A stretch of 42,753 nucleotides of DNA from positions 1 through 42,753 of the forward strand of contig JBKDZR010000050.1 in assembly GCA_047971485.1 (NCBI GenBank). Direction: 5' to 3'. How positions within the stretch are numbered: the first letter of the stretch is position 1; every line of letters begins with the position of its first letter. The DNA is from JBKDZR01 sp047971485 (lineage in GTDB: Bacteria > Pseudomonadota > Alphaproteobacteria > Rhodobacterales > Rhodobacteraceae). This document shows, piece after piece, positions 23,712 to 32,289 of this stretch. Below the pieces are notes generated by a model. That model was given only the letters and a program-made list of their open reading frames with translations. It made no database searches and was not told the origin of the DNA. The position numbers and the translations under genes are program-made.

Positions 23712-24608
23712 TCAAAGATTTGCATGAAGACCTTGATGCAACGTCGCCAACCGTCGGGCCGTCTCGCGCGTCTCGCAGCCCAATGATCCCCGCGAATCAC
23801 GAAAACTGTCCCCAATATGGGCATCCGCCGCCCCGGCCAGCGCCAGATAGACCCGGGCGAAAATCCGATAGGCTGCCTCACCGGGCCAATCCGCAGGCAG
23901 GGCAGCTGCCGGCAACCGTGGATCGGACAGGGCTGAAGCCCGGTAATCATGCACCAGCCGCAACCGCAGGGCCAAGGCCGAGGGCCCCGTCAGTCCAGCT
24001 CCGGCTAGGCCATGGGCAACAGGCCCATATTTGGCGACAAAGCCCTCATAAGCACGCGCAACCTCCCGCACCGGCCAATGCCGCGCGGCAAACCCACGCG
24101 GATCCCCCCCCTTCGAATGGCAAACGGCGGTCATGACCAACCCTCCCGGCGCCTCAACATCCGGCCGGTTCGGCGCCATGGCCGCCTCTGCCGACAATCG
24201 CGCCCAGCCGGGGGGCCAATCGGCATCCCGCGCGGCCTCATCCCGCAAGGCCAGAAGCCAGCCCTGCGCCTCGGGTGGACGGGCATAAAGCGTGGCCGAG
24301 GCGGCGCGGAATTCGGCCTGCGCCAGCCCCGTCAGCCGGTAATAGCTGCGCCGCCCAATCCTCTCCCCGATCAACCGGCCAGCCCCAACCAATCGCGAAA
24401 CGGCCGTGCGCACCAAGGTTTCGCTCAGTCCATGGGCGGCACAACAATCGATCAACGTTCCAACCCACAAGGTCCCGCCGCGTGGATCAACCACATCCCC
24501 ATAAATCGTAACGATAAACCCCGGCGCCCGCGGCGGATCGGCGGCAATCAGATCCGCCAGCCAAGCCATCGGCACATGCGCAGAGCAAAGAGGGCGATCA
24601 TCTTTCAT
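23712..24608 (-). CDS. paaX: PaaX-like phenylacetate repressor
   Basis: A 298-residue member of the PaaX family, whose E. coli prototype represses paa genes until phenylacetyl-CoA binds. Seen: FIVTIYGDVVDPRGGTLWVGTLIDCCAAHGLSETLVRTAVSRLVGAGRL, the PaaX winged helix, then YYRLTGLAQAEFRAAS and the C-terminal PaaX domain with WPVREVARAYEGFVAKYGP. The start is uncertain; I used the ATG of MKDDRPL, but an ATG 15 codons earlier is possible. It is read in the same direction as the paa operon, just upstream, with the palindrome between them. Confidence 0.85.
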   Translation of the reverse strand: MKDDRPLCSAHVPMAWLADLIAADPPRAPGFIVTIYGDVVDPRGGTLWVGTLIDCCAAHGLSETLVRTAVSRLVGAGRLIGERIGRRSYYRLTGLAQAEFRAASATLYARPPEAQGWLLALRDEAARDADWPPGWARLSAEAAMAPNRPDVEAPGGLVMTAVCHSKGGDPRGFAARHWPVREVARAYEGFVAKYGPVAHGLAGAGLTGPSALALRLRLVHDYRASALSDPRLPAAALPADWPGEAAYRIFARVYLALAGAADAHIGDSFRDSRGSLGCETRETARRLATLHQGLHANL

Positions 24609-24829
24609 GTCAGCCCAGATATAGCCTTGGTCGCAAGCACTGTCATGCGACATCGCATCCCCGCAATCCGGTTCACGCCCAACCGCCGCGCGGCCCCCGC
24701 GCGGCCCGGCCCAACGGGAGGCGACGCCGAAGGCGTCGACCGACGGGCGGGAGGGCCCGGAGATGACCAACCGTCAACAGACCACGGAAAGAGCTTCGCA
24801 TCATAACCATATGATAGAATGGAGTATCT

Positions 24830-25114
24830 CTAAACATCACCAAACAGGCGCCTGGCAACCGATCCCAGATGTCGACGCATCGCCTCGGCTGACCTGTCAG
24901 GATCTCGGGCCTCAATCGCGGCCGCAATGGCAGCATGTTCGGCAAAGCTGGAATGATCGCGCTCCAGGTGATCCAGCGCCCGGCGCAGCATCGTCCGACC
25001 GATCCCAAGGGCCCCGATCATATCGCGCTCCGGGGGCAATCGATCCCAGGCGGCATTTGATCTCCGATAGGCACAACCAATTTCAAAAAATATAAACCAA
25101 AATAAATATAGCAA
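24830..25114 (-). pseudogene. GntR-family regulator remnant with internal deletion
   Basis: A 94-codon frame joins two pieces of a GntR/FCD regulator. Residues ~27-53 read RLPPERDMIGALGIGRT and RRALDHLERD, the second half of a GntR winged helix. Immediately after come HSSFAEHAAIAAAIEARD and RSAEAMRRHLGSVARRLF, the last helices of an FCD domain. The first helix of the winged helix and about 110 residues of the effector domain are missing. The first ~25 residues are AT-rich-derived and unrelated. It is divergent from the fumarylpyruvate-hydrolase-like gene, the usual place for its regulator. I infer an in-frame deletion that destroyed the regulator. Confidence 0.7.
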
Positions 25115-25143
25115 CTTATAAGCTTATCTTAATTTAAATTTCA

Positions 25144-25159
25144 CAATTGGTTGCAATTG
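25144..25159. repeat. Paired CAATTG palindromes upstream of the FAH-family gene
   Basis: CAATTG-GTTG-CAATTG, 45-60 bases before the FAH-family start codon, forms a perfect inverted repeat. AATTGGTTG within it is also complementary to CAACCAATT at 25074-25082, giving a wider pair around the AT-rich promoter zone. These could be binding sites of the regulator whose remnant lies alongside. Confidence 0.4.
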
Positions 25160-25204
25160 ATCTACATTCAAATCATTCGATCAGACCAATACAGAGAACC
25201 CCGG

Positions 25205-25891
25205 ATGACCGACCATGTGATCCCGATCCCCCCTGTTCCAACCCTGCCGGTCCAGGGCAGCCAAGCCGTGTTTCCAGTCCGCCGCGTCTATTGCATCGGC
25301 CGAAACTACGCCGCGCATGCCATTGAAATGGGACATGATCCTGATCGAGAGGCGCCGTTCTTCTTTCAAAAGAACCCCGACAATCTGGATAGTTCCGGAC
25401 TTTTCCCCTACCCGGATCAGTCAACCGATGTGCATCATGAGATCGAACTGGCGGTGATGCTGAAATCCGGGGGCCACGCCATTCCCCTCGCCCAGGCGAA
25501 TGATCACATCTTCGGTTACGCCCTGGCCCTGGACATGACCCGGCGCGACCTGCAAAGCGCTCAGAAACAAGCTGGCCGTCCCTGGGAAATCGGCAAGGCT
25601 TTTGAACGCTCTGCTCCCTGCGGGCCGGTCCATTCGATCAGCCACACCGGCCTGCTGGATCACGGCCGTATCGCGCTGAAGGTGAACGGCGTCTTGCGTC
25701 AGGAAGGGGACCTGAACCAGATGATCTGGAAGGTCCCGGAAATGATTTCCTACCTGTCGGACTATTTCACCCTTGCCGCCGGCGACGTCATCCTGTCGGG
25801 CACGCCGGCCGGTGTCGGACCGGTCAAACGGGGCGACATCATGGATCTCAGTCTTGAAGGGCTGGATCCGGTGACAATCCGCGTCACCTGA
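25205..25891 (+). CDS. Fumarylacetoacetate hydrolase-family protein (fumarylpyruvate hydrolase-like)
   Basis: A 228-residue FAH-superfamily hydrolase that cleaves C-C bonds of 2,4-diketo acids. The opening FPVRRVYCIGRNYAAHAIEMG and PFFFQKNPDNL match the fumarylpyruvate hydrolase/NagK group of gentisate and salicylate catabolism. The metal ligands are in HHEIELAVML, and GDVILSGTPAGVGPV is the C-terminal signature. No gentisate dioxygenase or maleylpyruvate isomerase is near, so the substrate is open. The start was placed at the ATG of MTDHVIP. The gene is divergent from a destroyed GntR regulator and may now be unregulated. Confidence 0.8.
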   Translation: MTDHVIPIPPVPTLPVQGSQAVFPVRRVYCIGRNYAAHAIEMGHDPDREAPFFFQKNPDNLDSSGLFPYPDQSTDVHHEIELAVMLKSGGHAIPLAQANDHIFGYALALDMTRRDLQSAQKQAGRPWEIGKAFERSAPCGPVHSISHTGLLDHGRIALKVNGVLRQEGDLNQMIWKVPEMISYLSDYFTLAAGDVILSGTPAGVGPVKRGDIMDLSLEGLDPVTIRVT

Positions 25892-25912
25892 CCCCAGCCC
25901 ATCCCGATCCGG

Positions 25913-27553
25913 TTACGGCCCCATATAGGGGGCCGAGCGAAGCAGCGGCATGTCATCGCGCTGGGGCACCGTCGGGCGCTCGATCATCCGGTGCACACGC
26001 GGGCGTCCGTCCCCCTGATGCAGCGCCAGCAACCGATCGCCGCTTTCGCCATCCGCCTTTGTGCGGCGCATGTTGTGGCGCAGATATTCCGTCCAGGTGG
26101 CGACGTGATAGCTTTCGGTCCAGAGCCGCGGATTTTCCAGATCACGCATCAAGGACCAGCGCCGCGCCCCGTCCCGGCGGCGAATGCGGCGACGAATGGC
26201 CATGATCGCAAGAAATTCATTCACATCCTCCTGGCGGATCTCATAGTCGATCATCACCGCGATCGGCCCGCTGCGCGCCGCCAGATCCAGCTGGACCTCC
26301 GGAGGACGGAACCTGTCCAGCGGGTCCAGATCCAGCCGTTCAACATCGGCCAGCGGCCAGAAGATCCCAACCGCCCCCCCCAGGATCAGCAGCGCCCCGG
26401 CCCCAGCCAGGGCCATGGGCAGGCCGGTGCTGTCCGACATGACCCCCCAGCCCCAGGATCCCAGCGCCATGGCGCCAAACACCCCCGATTGATACAGCGA
26501 CACCGCCCGCCCCACGACCCAGCGTGGCGCCGCCAGCTGAACCGTGGTGTTGAACAGCGACAGGGTCAGAACCCAGCAGCCGCCGGCCAAGGCCATCGCC
26601 GGGGCGCTGACCAGCAAATGCCGGCTGAACGCCAGCCAGAACAACGATAGGGCAAACAGAAAAAACCCGGCTGCGGCCCGCCGCTCGGTGCTGTAGCGTG
26701 ATTTTGCCCAGCCGTTGACAATGCCACCGGCCACAGCGCCCATCCCGAAAAAACCCAACAACAGGCCAAAACTGGTGGCTCCGCCCTGCAACAGATCACG
26801 GGTGATCAGCGGCAACAACCCCATGACGGCCACGGATCCCAGGCCGAACAGGAACCCGCGCGCAATCACCCGCAGGATATCAGGGGACAGGCTGACATAG
26901 GCGATGCCATCCCAGATCGCCCGCCCGATATTCTCGCGCGGCAGGGTCTTGTCACGCGGCTCGGGACGCCAACGAAACAACGCGCCCAGCATGAACAGGA
27001 AGCTGACGGCATTCAGCGCAAAGGCCAGTGCCGCCCCAAAGGCCGCCACGATGATGCCACCCAGGGCCGGCCCGACACTGCGGGTCATGTTGAACCCGAT
27101 GGAATTCAGCAGCACCGCCTGGGGCACCTCGGCGCGCGGCACCAGATCACCAACCGAGGCCTGCCAGGCCGGGTTGTACAGGGCCTTGCCGCTGCCGATC
27201 AGAAAGGTAAACACCAACAGCAGCCAGGGTGTCATCTGCCCTGCCCATGTCAAAAGGGCCAGGCCAAGCGCAGCGATCAACATGAAACACTGCGCGGCAA
27301 TCAGGATCCGGCGACGATCCAGGTTATCGGCCAGCGCCCCGGCGATCAACGCAAAGACCATGACCGGCAATGTCGCGGCCGATTGCACCAGCGCAACCAT
27401 GTCATGGGATTCCGTCAACCCGGTCATCAGCCAGCCGGCGCCCACCTGTTGCAGCTGCGTGCCCATGTTCGACGCCAGCGAGGCCGCCCAGATGCTGGCG
27501 AAGGCGGGATAGCGGAAGGGCGACAATTGGCCGGGGGGGGCGCTGACCGTCAT
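25913..27553 (-). CDS. MFS transporter of the EntS/MFS_3 type
   Basis: A 546-residue major facilitator protein with about 12 membrane segments and a soluble C-terminal domain. FRYPAFASIWAASLASNMGTQLQQVGAGWLM and the ALADNLDRRRILI loop are typical of the MFS_3/EntS exporter group. The C-terminal ~110 residues (MIDYEIRQEDVNEFLAIM, RDLENPRLWTESYHVATWTEYLRHNMRRTKAD) form the cytoplasmic tail seen in many members. The substrate is unknown; relatives export siderophores or drugs. I used the ATG after GGAG; an ATG six codons earlier overlaps a tiny upstream frame. It is convergent with the FAH-family gene. Confidence 0.82.
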   Translation of the reverse strand: MTVSAPPGQLSPFRYPAFASIWAASLASNMGTQLQQVGAGWLMTGLTESHDMVALVQSAATLPVMVFALIAGALADNLDRRRILIAAQCFMLIAALGLALLTWAGQMTPWLLLVFTFLIGSGKALYNPAWQASVGDLVPRAEVPQAVLLNSIGFNMTRSVGPALGGIIVAAFGAALAFALNAVSFLFMLGALFRWRPEPRDKTLPRENIGRAIWDGIAYVSLSPDILRVIARGFLFGLGSVAVMGLLPLITRDLLQGGATSFGLLLGFFGMGAVAGGIVNGWAKSRYSTERRAAAGFFLFALSLFWLAFSRHLLVSAPAMALAGGCWVLTLSLFNTTVQLAAPRWVVGRAVSLYQSGVFGAMALGSWGWGVMSDSTGLPMALAGAGALLILGGAVGIFWPLADVERLDLDPLDRFRPPEVQLDLAARSGPIAVMIDYEIRQEDVNEFLAIMAIRRRIRRRDGARRWSLMRDLENPRLWTESYHVATWTEYLRHNMRRTKADGESGDRLLALHQGDGRPRVHRMIERPTVPQRDDMPLLRSAPYMGP

Positions 27554-27567
27554 GACATCTCCGTTTT

Positions 27568-27657
27568 TCATATGCTTATCGCGTTTTGGGAAACGCTTGA
27601 AGCAGATGACTTGCGATACTCTTCATGTTCGCGCAGATTCTGGCCGAAAAAGTCCAT
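27568..27657 (-). CDS. Possible 29-residue ORF coupled to the MFS gene
   Basis: A short frame (MDFFGQNLREHEEY.. ending NAISI) whose TGA overlaps the upstream ATG of the MFS gene in ATGA form. The frame could begin further upstream with TTG at 27702. It looks amphipathic and has no known relative. The 6-base inverted repeat GCGTTT-TGGG-AAACGC (27581-27596) lies within it. It may be a leader peptide or chance; the rest of the gap up to the DedA gene shows nothing recognisable. Confidence 0.2.
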   Translation of the reverse strand: MDFFGQNLREHEEYRKSSASSVSQNAISI

Positions 27658-27873
27658 CACCTTTTCCCGACAAGGCTTAAGCCCGTTCACCGCCTTGGGC
27701 AATCCGTCGCCGCCAGGTTGTGATGCCGGGCAACCAGCCCAGGCGGTGGAGGCGAAAACCCGTCAAGCCCGCGTCGCCGCCCGCCGCGCCGGGGCATCCG
27801 AGGATGGCTCGACAAGCCAGGCGGCAGGGGAGAAAGTCGCGCGGATCATCCGCCCTGTACCCGGAGGCCTACC

Positions 27874-28497
27874 TTGACCGATTTCGCGATCTCGCTGATG
27901 GAAAGCAATGGCTATACGGCTGTTTTCCTTTTGATGGTTCTGGAAAACGTCTTTCCTCCAATCCCATCGGAAATCATCATGCCTCTGGCCGGCTATGGCG
28001 CGCAGCGCGGCGATCTGAACCTGATCCTGGTCATTCTGGCTGGCAGCGCGGGCAGCTTTGCCGGGGCCCTCTTCTGGTATCTGCTGGGCCGGGGGTTGGG
28101 CGCAGCACGGCTTCGACGGCTGGCGGCAGGGTATGGGCGCTGGCTGACCCTGACACCGGGGGATATCGACGGGGCGCAGCACTGGTTCGACCGTCATGGC
28201 GGCAAGGCGGTGTTCGCCGGGCATCTGGTGCCGGCGGTGCGCACGCTGATCTCGGTGCCAGCCGGGATCACGGGCATGGGGCCCGGCCGGTTCAGCCTGT
28301 ATACGCTGGCCGGCACCGTGCTGTGGACCGGGGCACTGGCAGGGGCCGGCTGGATTCTGGGAACGGGCTATGACCGGATCGCCACATGGATCAACCCGGT
28401 CTCAAATCTGGTCCTTGCCGGGCTGGTGGCGATTTACCTGTACCGGGTCATCACCTATCGGCCCGAGGGGGCAGCCGACAAGAACAGCCCGCGCTAA
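27874..28497 (+). CDS. DedA-family membrane protein
   Basis: A 207-residue inner-membrane protein of the DedA (SNARE-associated/VTT) family, members of which act as flippases for undecaprenyl phosphate or phospholipids. Seen: FLLMVLENVFPPIPSEIIMPLAG near the start and GHLVPAVRTLISVPAGITGM, the conserved second half with the essential Arg, followed by two C-terminal membrane helices. The start appears to be TTG, preceded by GGAGG at good spacing. It stands alone, divergent from the MFS gene and convergent with the B6 operon. Its specific lipid substrate cannot be told. Confidence 0.85.
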   Translation: MTDFAISLMESNGYTAVFLLMVLENVFPPIPSEIIMPLAGYGAQRGDLNLILVILAGSAGSFAGALFWYLLGRGLGAARLRRLAAGYGRWLTLTPGDIDGAQHWFDRHGGKAVFAGHLVPAVRTLISVPAGITGMGPGRFSLYTLAGTVLWTGALAGAGWILGTGYDRIATWINPVSNLVLAGLVAIYLYRVITYRPEGAADKNSPR

Positions 28498-28552
28498 GGA
28501 CAAACCAGGCGGGCCGCCCCCCCCCGACTGATCCGTTGTCGGGATAGCCGGC

Positions 28553-29296
28553 CTATAGCCGGATATGCCCCGCATCGACATTGACGGTCTGCCCGGTCAT
28601 CCAGCCCGCATCGTCCGAGACCATGAAGGCTGCGACGGAGGCAATTTGTTCAGGCTGGCCCTTGCCCGGCATGGCCTGAAGCATCTCGACGAATTCGAAC
28701 GAATCCTTGTGCGGATTGGTCTTTACCCCGTCGCTTTCGATCAACCCCGGCGAAATAGCGTTCACCCGGATGCCTTCGCGGCCCAGTTCGGTCGCCAGCG
28801 CCCGGGTAAAGCCGATCACACCCCCCTTGGAAGCCACATAGGCCGCCATATTCGGCGTTCCGGCAAAGAAGCTGTTGGAAGCCAGGTTCAGCACCACCCC
28901 TTTGCGTCCCGCCGCGCGCATCATGTCGGTCGCCTTGCGGCAGGCCGTGAACACGCTGGTCAGGTTGGTGGCGATGATCTTGTCCCAGTGGGCGCGGTCG
29001 ACCTGGTCCCAGGGGATGAACGGCACGATACTGGCATTGTTGACCAGAATGTCCAGAGCGCCCTCGCGGGCCGCCCCTTCGATGATACCCTCCAGCTGCG
29101 CGGCATCGGTGACATCGCAGGTCACCCCCACCGCGCCATGGCCAATATCGGCTGCCGCCGCCGTCGCCCCCGCGCCGTTGATGTCAGCGATGGTGACCCG
29201 GGCGCCTTCTTCGGCCAACTTGCGGGCGATGGCCTTGCCAATACCCTGCGCTGCGCCGGTGACCAGCGCATACCGTCCGTTCAGTTTACCGCTCAT
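28553..29296 (-). CDS. Pyridoxal 4-dehydrogenase (SDR family)
   Basis: Short-chain dehydrogenase that oxidises pyridoxal with NAD+ to 4-pyridoxolactone. The 247 residues have the cofactor motif TGAAQGIG (13-20), NNAS (86-89) and the catalytic triad Ser140, Tyr153, Lys157. The assignment to pyridoxal 4-dehydrogenase rests on stretches I recall from the Mesorhizobium loti enzyme (NNASIVPF, FFAGTPNMAAYVASKGG, GLIESDGVK, EMLQAM.GKGQPE) and on its neighbours, the lactonase and the pyridoxamine transaminase. A generic 3-oxoacyl reductase is the alternative but does not fit the context. It is the last gene of the operon, 24 bases after the transaminase. Confidence 0.85.
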   Translation of the reverse strand: MSGKLNGRYALVTGAAQGIGKAIARKLAEEGARVTIADINGAGATAAAADIGHGAVGVTCDVTDAAQLEGIIEGAAREGALDILVNNASIVPFIPWDQVDRAHWDKIIATNLTSVFTACRKATDMMRAAGRKGVVLNLASNSFFAGTPNMAAYVASKGGVIGFTRALATELGREGIRVNAISPGLIESDGVKTNPHKDSFEFVEMLQAMPGKGQPEQIASVAAFMVSDDAGWMTGQTVNVDAGHIRL

Positions 29297-29320
29297 CCCT
29301 GTGGTCCTTTCCTGTGTTGG

Positions 29321-30502
29321 TTATCCTGCCGCTGCGTCGATCTCGGCCTGCACGGCCGCCATACCGGCGGGCACATCCAGCTTTGCCCCGGCCGCGACCA
29401 GCGCACCGCCCAGGGCCGCCACCGCGATCAGCGCGTACATGGGCTGGGCGGTCGGTCCCATATGGCCGATGCGGATCAGCCGGCCCAGGGTCTGGGCCCG
29501 CCCGGCCGACAGTGACACGCCATAGCGCGCCCGTGTCTCGGCCAGGATCAGACCCGCGTCGATCCCCTCGGGCATCTTGGCTGTCGTGCAGGTCGCCGAA
29601 GCGATCGCCTCGCGCACAGGCCAGATGTCCAGCCCCATGGCCTGAACCCCGGCCCGGCAGGCCGCTGCCGTCAGGGCATGACGCGCCCAGACCTGTTCCG
29701 GACCTTCCTCGAGATAGCGATCCAGAGCCACCGACAGCCCGTTGATTTCGGCCACCGAGGGGGTGAAGGGGAAGGATTCGGTCCGCTTCCAGGCGTTGCG
29801 CCAGTCCTTGAGGCTGAGGATCGAGGCCGAGGGCGCATCTGGGTTGGCGTCGATCTTGTCCCAGGCCGCATCTGACACCGCGACCAGCGACAGCGAGGGC
29901 GGACAGCCCAGGCACTTGTTCGGACCGGTCACATAGATCCCGGCCTGACAGGCCGCGGGGCTGGTCTTCATGCCCCCCCAGGAGGACACGGCATCGACCA
30001 GCAACAGCGCGCCGGCCTCGGCCACCACGGCACCGATGGCATCAATGTCATTCAGCGTGCCCGAGGGCGTGTCGTGATGGCAGACACAGACCACCCGCAC
30101 CTCGGGGTGATCGGCCAGATAGGCACGCACGGTTTCGGGATCGATACAGTCGTCATAGGCCGTCTCGATTTCATCGACACGTTTGGCATAGCGCGCGGCC
30201 CAATAGCCAAAGCCCTTGCCATAGACCCCCGAGGCCAGGTTCAGCACCACATCATCGCGCGCGATCAATGAGGCGGCGGCCCCTTCCAGCGCCAGCACGG
30301 GTTCCCCCTGCAGGATCAGGGGCGGGCTGTCCGTGCCCATGGCCTTTTGCGCCTTCAGCGCCACCTCTTCGAAGGCCAGCTGAAAAGCCGGATCGTAATC
30401 ATAAAGCACCGTGGTCCCGAGGGCGCGCAGCACCTCGGGATAGGCGTCGACCGGCCCAGCGGTCAGGGTAAAAACGGGGGGTTTGTTTTCAGGATATCTC
30501 AT
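29321..30502 (-). CDS. Pyridoxamine-pyruvate transaminase
   Basis: Converts pyridoxamine and pyruvate to pyridoxal and alanine, the entry step for pyridoxamine degradation; the fold is that of class V aminotransferases. The 393 residues equal the M. loti enzyme, and LTAGPVDAYPEVLRALG and VLYDYDPAFQ match it as I recall. Residues known in that enzyme fall at one-off positions here: Glu67 (Glu68), Tyr94 (Tyr95), the lysine of GPNKCLG at 196 (Lys197), Arg335 and Arg344 (Arg336, Arg345). This argues against ureidoglycine-glyoxylate or alanine-glyoxylate transaminase. The ATG lies 7 bases after the lactonase stop; the longer frame overlaps that gene. Confidence 0.9.
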   Translation of the reverse strand: MRYPENKPPVFTLTAGPVDAYPEVLRALGTTVLYDYDPAFQLAFEEVALKAQKAMGTDSPPLILQGEPVLALEGAAASLIARDDVVLNLASGVYGKGFGYWAARYAKRVDEIETAYDDCIDPETVRAYLADHPEVRVVCVCHHDTPSGTLNDIDAIGAVVAEAGALLLVDAVSSWGGMKTSPAACQAGIYVTGPNKCLGCPPSLSLVAVSDAAWDKIDANPDAPSASILSLKDWRNAWKRTESFPFTPSVAEINGLSVALDRYLEEGPEQVWARHALTAAACRAGVQAMGLDIWPVREAIASATCTTAKMPEGIDAGLILAETRARYGVSLSAGRAQTLGRLIRIGHMGPTAQPMYALIAVAALGGALVAAGAKLDVPAGMAAVQAEIDAAAG

Positions 30503-30509
30503 TGCATGC

Positions 30510-31316
30510 TCAGCCGTAGAAATTGACACCGGTCCGGTAGGACTTGAAACTTTCAGGATCATGGGAGAACAGCACCTCGGCATTGGTGTTTTTCTCAATC
30601 TCCTTCAAGCGCCGCATGGACCGCACCCCGGCCACGGGGTCAATATGGAACCCGGCATTGATGTCGTTTTCATAATTTGTCCGCGTATAGGCGGCATCCA
30701 GCGTCAGCAGCAGCGGCCGGCGCGTGTCGAATTCCACCAGCAGGGAATAATGCCCGATCGTATGGCCGGGCGTGTAGATCAGCTGAACCCCGGGGGCCAG
30801 TTCGACATCACCTTCGACAAACTCGAACCTGGTATTCGCGAGGCTTTGACCAGCGGACAACTGATCGGTCTTGCCGCGCGCCTCGGCCACCTCGGTCGAG
30901 AAGGCCAGATCGGAATAGCCCAGCACCTCAAACGGTTCGCAGGCCGCCGCCTGGGGCAGTTCATCCTTGTGGCAGATCTTCTTGGCATCGGGGAAGAACC
31001 GGTTGCCGCCGACATGATCGAAGTGGAAATGCGAGTTGAAGACCACGTCGATATCCTTGGGTTCCAGCCCCAGCAGCTTCAGCGCCCCCGGAATGGTCTG
31101 GTCCTTGGTCTGCTGTGGTTTCTCAAAGGGCAGCACCTTTTGCACATGATCGAAATCATAGCCGGTATCGATCAGGAACTTGCCCTTCGGATGATCGACC
31201 AGAACGGAATAGACCGGAAAGCGAACCTCGCCACCCGGGCCCTTGTTCCACCAGATGTGGTAGCCATCCAGCACCAGCGTTCCGCCATCGAGCAGATAGA
31301 CCTTGGTATCGGGCAT
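30510..31316 (-). CDS. 4-Pyridoxolactonase (metallo-beta-lactamase fold)
   Basis: Hydrolyses 4-pyridoxolactone to 4-pyridoxate. The 268 residues are the same length as the characterised M. loti enzyme, and the opening TKVYLLDGGTLVLDGYH plus GPGGEVRFPVYS match it as I recall. The zinc site is visible as HFHFDH (His96, His98, Asp100, His101), a later TPGHTIGHYS and the bridging Asp in TLDAAY. AHL lactonases share the fold but not these flanking stretches. It follows the ABC permease after 36 bases and precedes the transaminase by 7, all in one direction. Confidence 0.9.
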   Translation of the reverse strand: MPDTKVYLLDGGTLVLDGYHIWWNKGPGGEVRFPVYSVLVDHPKGKFLIDTGYDFDHVQKVLPFEKPQQTKDQTIPGALKLLGLEPKDIDVVFNSHFHFDHVGGNRFFPDAKKICHKDELPQAAACEPFEVLGYSDLAFSTEVAEARGKTDQLSAGQSLANTRFEFVEGDVELAPGVQLIYTPGHTIGHYSLLVEFDTRRPLLLTLDAAYTRTNYENDINAGFHIDPVAGVRSMRRLKEIEKNTNAEVLFSHDPESFKSYRTGVNFYG

Positions 31317-31352
31317 GTCACGTCTCCTTTCGGTTATGGGTTTCGGGCGCGC

Positions 31353-32288
31353 TCAGCGTGCACCCCGTTCATAGGATATGCCAAGCGCGGCCGGCAGCCG
31401 TGCCTTGCGACCAAAGATCACAAGCACCAGCATCACGGCCGCGAAGGGCAGCATCTGAATCACATCGGTGGGCATGGTCGATCCGGTCACCTGCAAGGCC
31501 GTGGTCAGCGACAACGAGGCCCCGAAGATCAGCGCCCCGATCAGCACCCAAAGCGGCCGGCCCCGGGCCAGCATCGCCAGGACGATGCCAAGAAACCCGG
31601 CCCCGCCGGTCATGAAGGGGATGAACAGACCTGCGCCGATATTGGCCAGATAGGCCCCGCCCAGCCCGGCCATCGCCCCGGTGAACAGCACCGCGCAGAC
31701 CCTCACCATCAGGACATTGCCCCCCGCCACATCCAGCGCCGCCGGCCGCTCACCCGCCGCACGCAGGGTCATGCCCAGATTGGTCCGCCGGTACAGCCAG
31801 GCCAGCAAGATCACCATCATAATGGACAGGTAGACCACCGGGTGCCGTCCGAACAGTGACGGGCCGATCACCGGCAGATCCGTCAGCACCGGCAGCTCCA
31901 GCCGCGCCGGCGCGGGCAGGCGCGGATAGGTGCGCGAAAACTGGAAATGATGCAGCAGGGCCGTCAGCCCCTCGGCGCCCAGGGTCAGGCCGATCCCGAT
32001 GACGATCTGGTTCAGTCCCAGCCGGACGCAGAACAGCGCCATCAGCGCCGCCACCGCCAACCCGCCCGCCATGCCGCCCAGAAAACCCAGCCAGAGCGAT
32101 CCGGTCAGATAGGCCGCCAGAAAGCCCAGATAGGCCCCCATCAGCATCATGCCCTCGATGCCGATATTCAACACGCCGGCCTGTTCGGACATCTGCTCAC
32201 CCAGCCCGGCCAGCAGGATCGGGATCGCCGCAACAAGGGCTCCGGTCAGCAGCGAGGACAGAAACGCCTCGGTCAACAAAGCGCCCAT
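31353..32288 (-). CDS. ABC transporter permease 2 of the BMP-type importer
   Basis: A 311-residue inner-membrane permease of the type that partners BMP binding proteins (BmpC/NupQ group). Seen: LAGLGEQMSEQAGVLNIGIEGMMLMGAYLGF, RTNLGMTLRAAGERPAALDVAGGNVLMVRV and a glycine-rich GLGGAYLANIGAG helix. The ATG one base after the first permease's stop has a strong GGGGGG ribosome site; a longer frame overlaps that gene. Known relatives import nucleosides, but here the next genes down are 4-pyridoxolactonase, pyridoxamine transaminase and pyridoxal dehydrogenase. Confidence 0.88.
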   Translation of the reverse strand: MGALLTEAFLSSLLTGALVAAIPILLAGLGEQMSEQAGVLNIGIEGMMLMGAYLGFLAAYLTGSLWLGFLGGMAGGLAVAALMALFCVRLGLNQIVIGIGLTLGAEGLTALLHHFQFSRTYPRLPAPARLELPVLTDLPVIGPSLFGRHPVVYLSIMMVILLAWLYRRTNLGMTLRAAGERPAALDVAGGNVLMVRVCAVLFTGAMAGLGGAYLANIGAGLFIPFMTGGAGFLGIVLAMLARGRPLWVLIGALIFGASLSLTTALQVTGSTMPTDVIQMLPFAAVMLVLVIFGRKARLPAALGISYERGAR

Positions 32289-32289
32289 G

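Noticed and set aside
28553..29296. Reading the SDR gene as a generic 3-oxoacyl-ACP reductase (FabG)
   Set aside because: No fatty acid genes are nearby, and the NNASIVPF and FFAGTPNMAAYVASKGG stretches with the B6 neighbours fit pyridoxal 4-dehydrogenase better.
29321..30502. Reading the class V aminotransferase as ureidoglycine-glyoxylate transaminase, which would extend the purine pathway
   Set aside because: Substrate-site residues and the opening sequence fit pyridoxamine-pyruvate transaminase, and its neighbours are 4-pyridoxolactonase and pyridoxal dehydrogenase, not purine genes.
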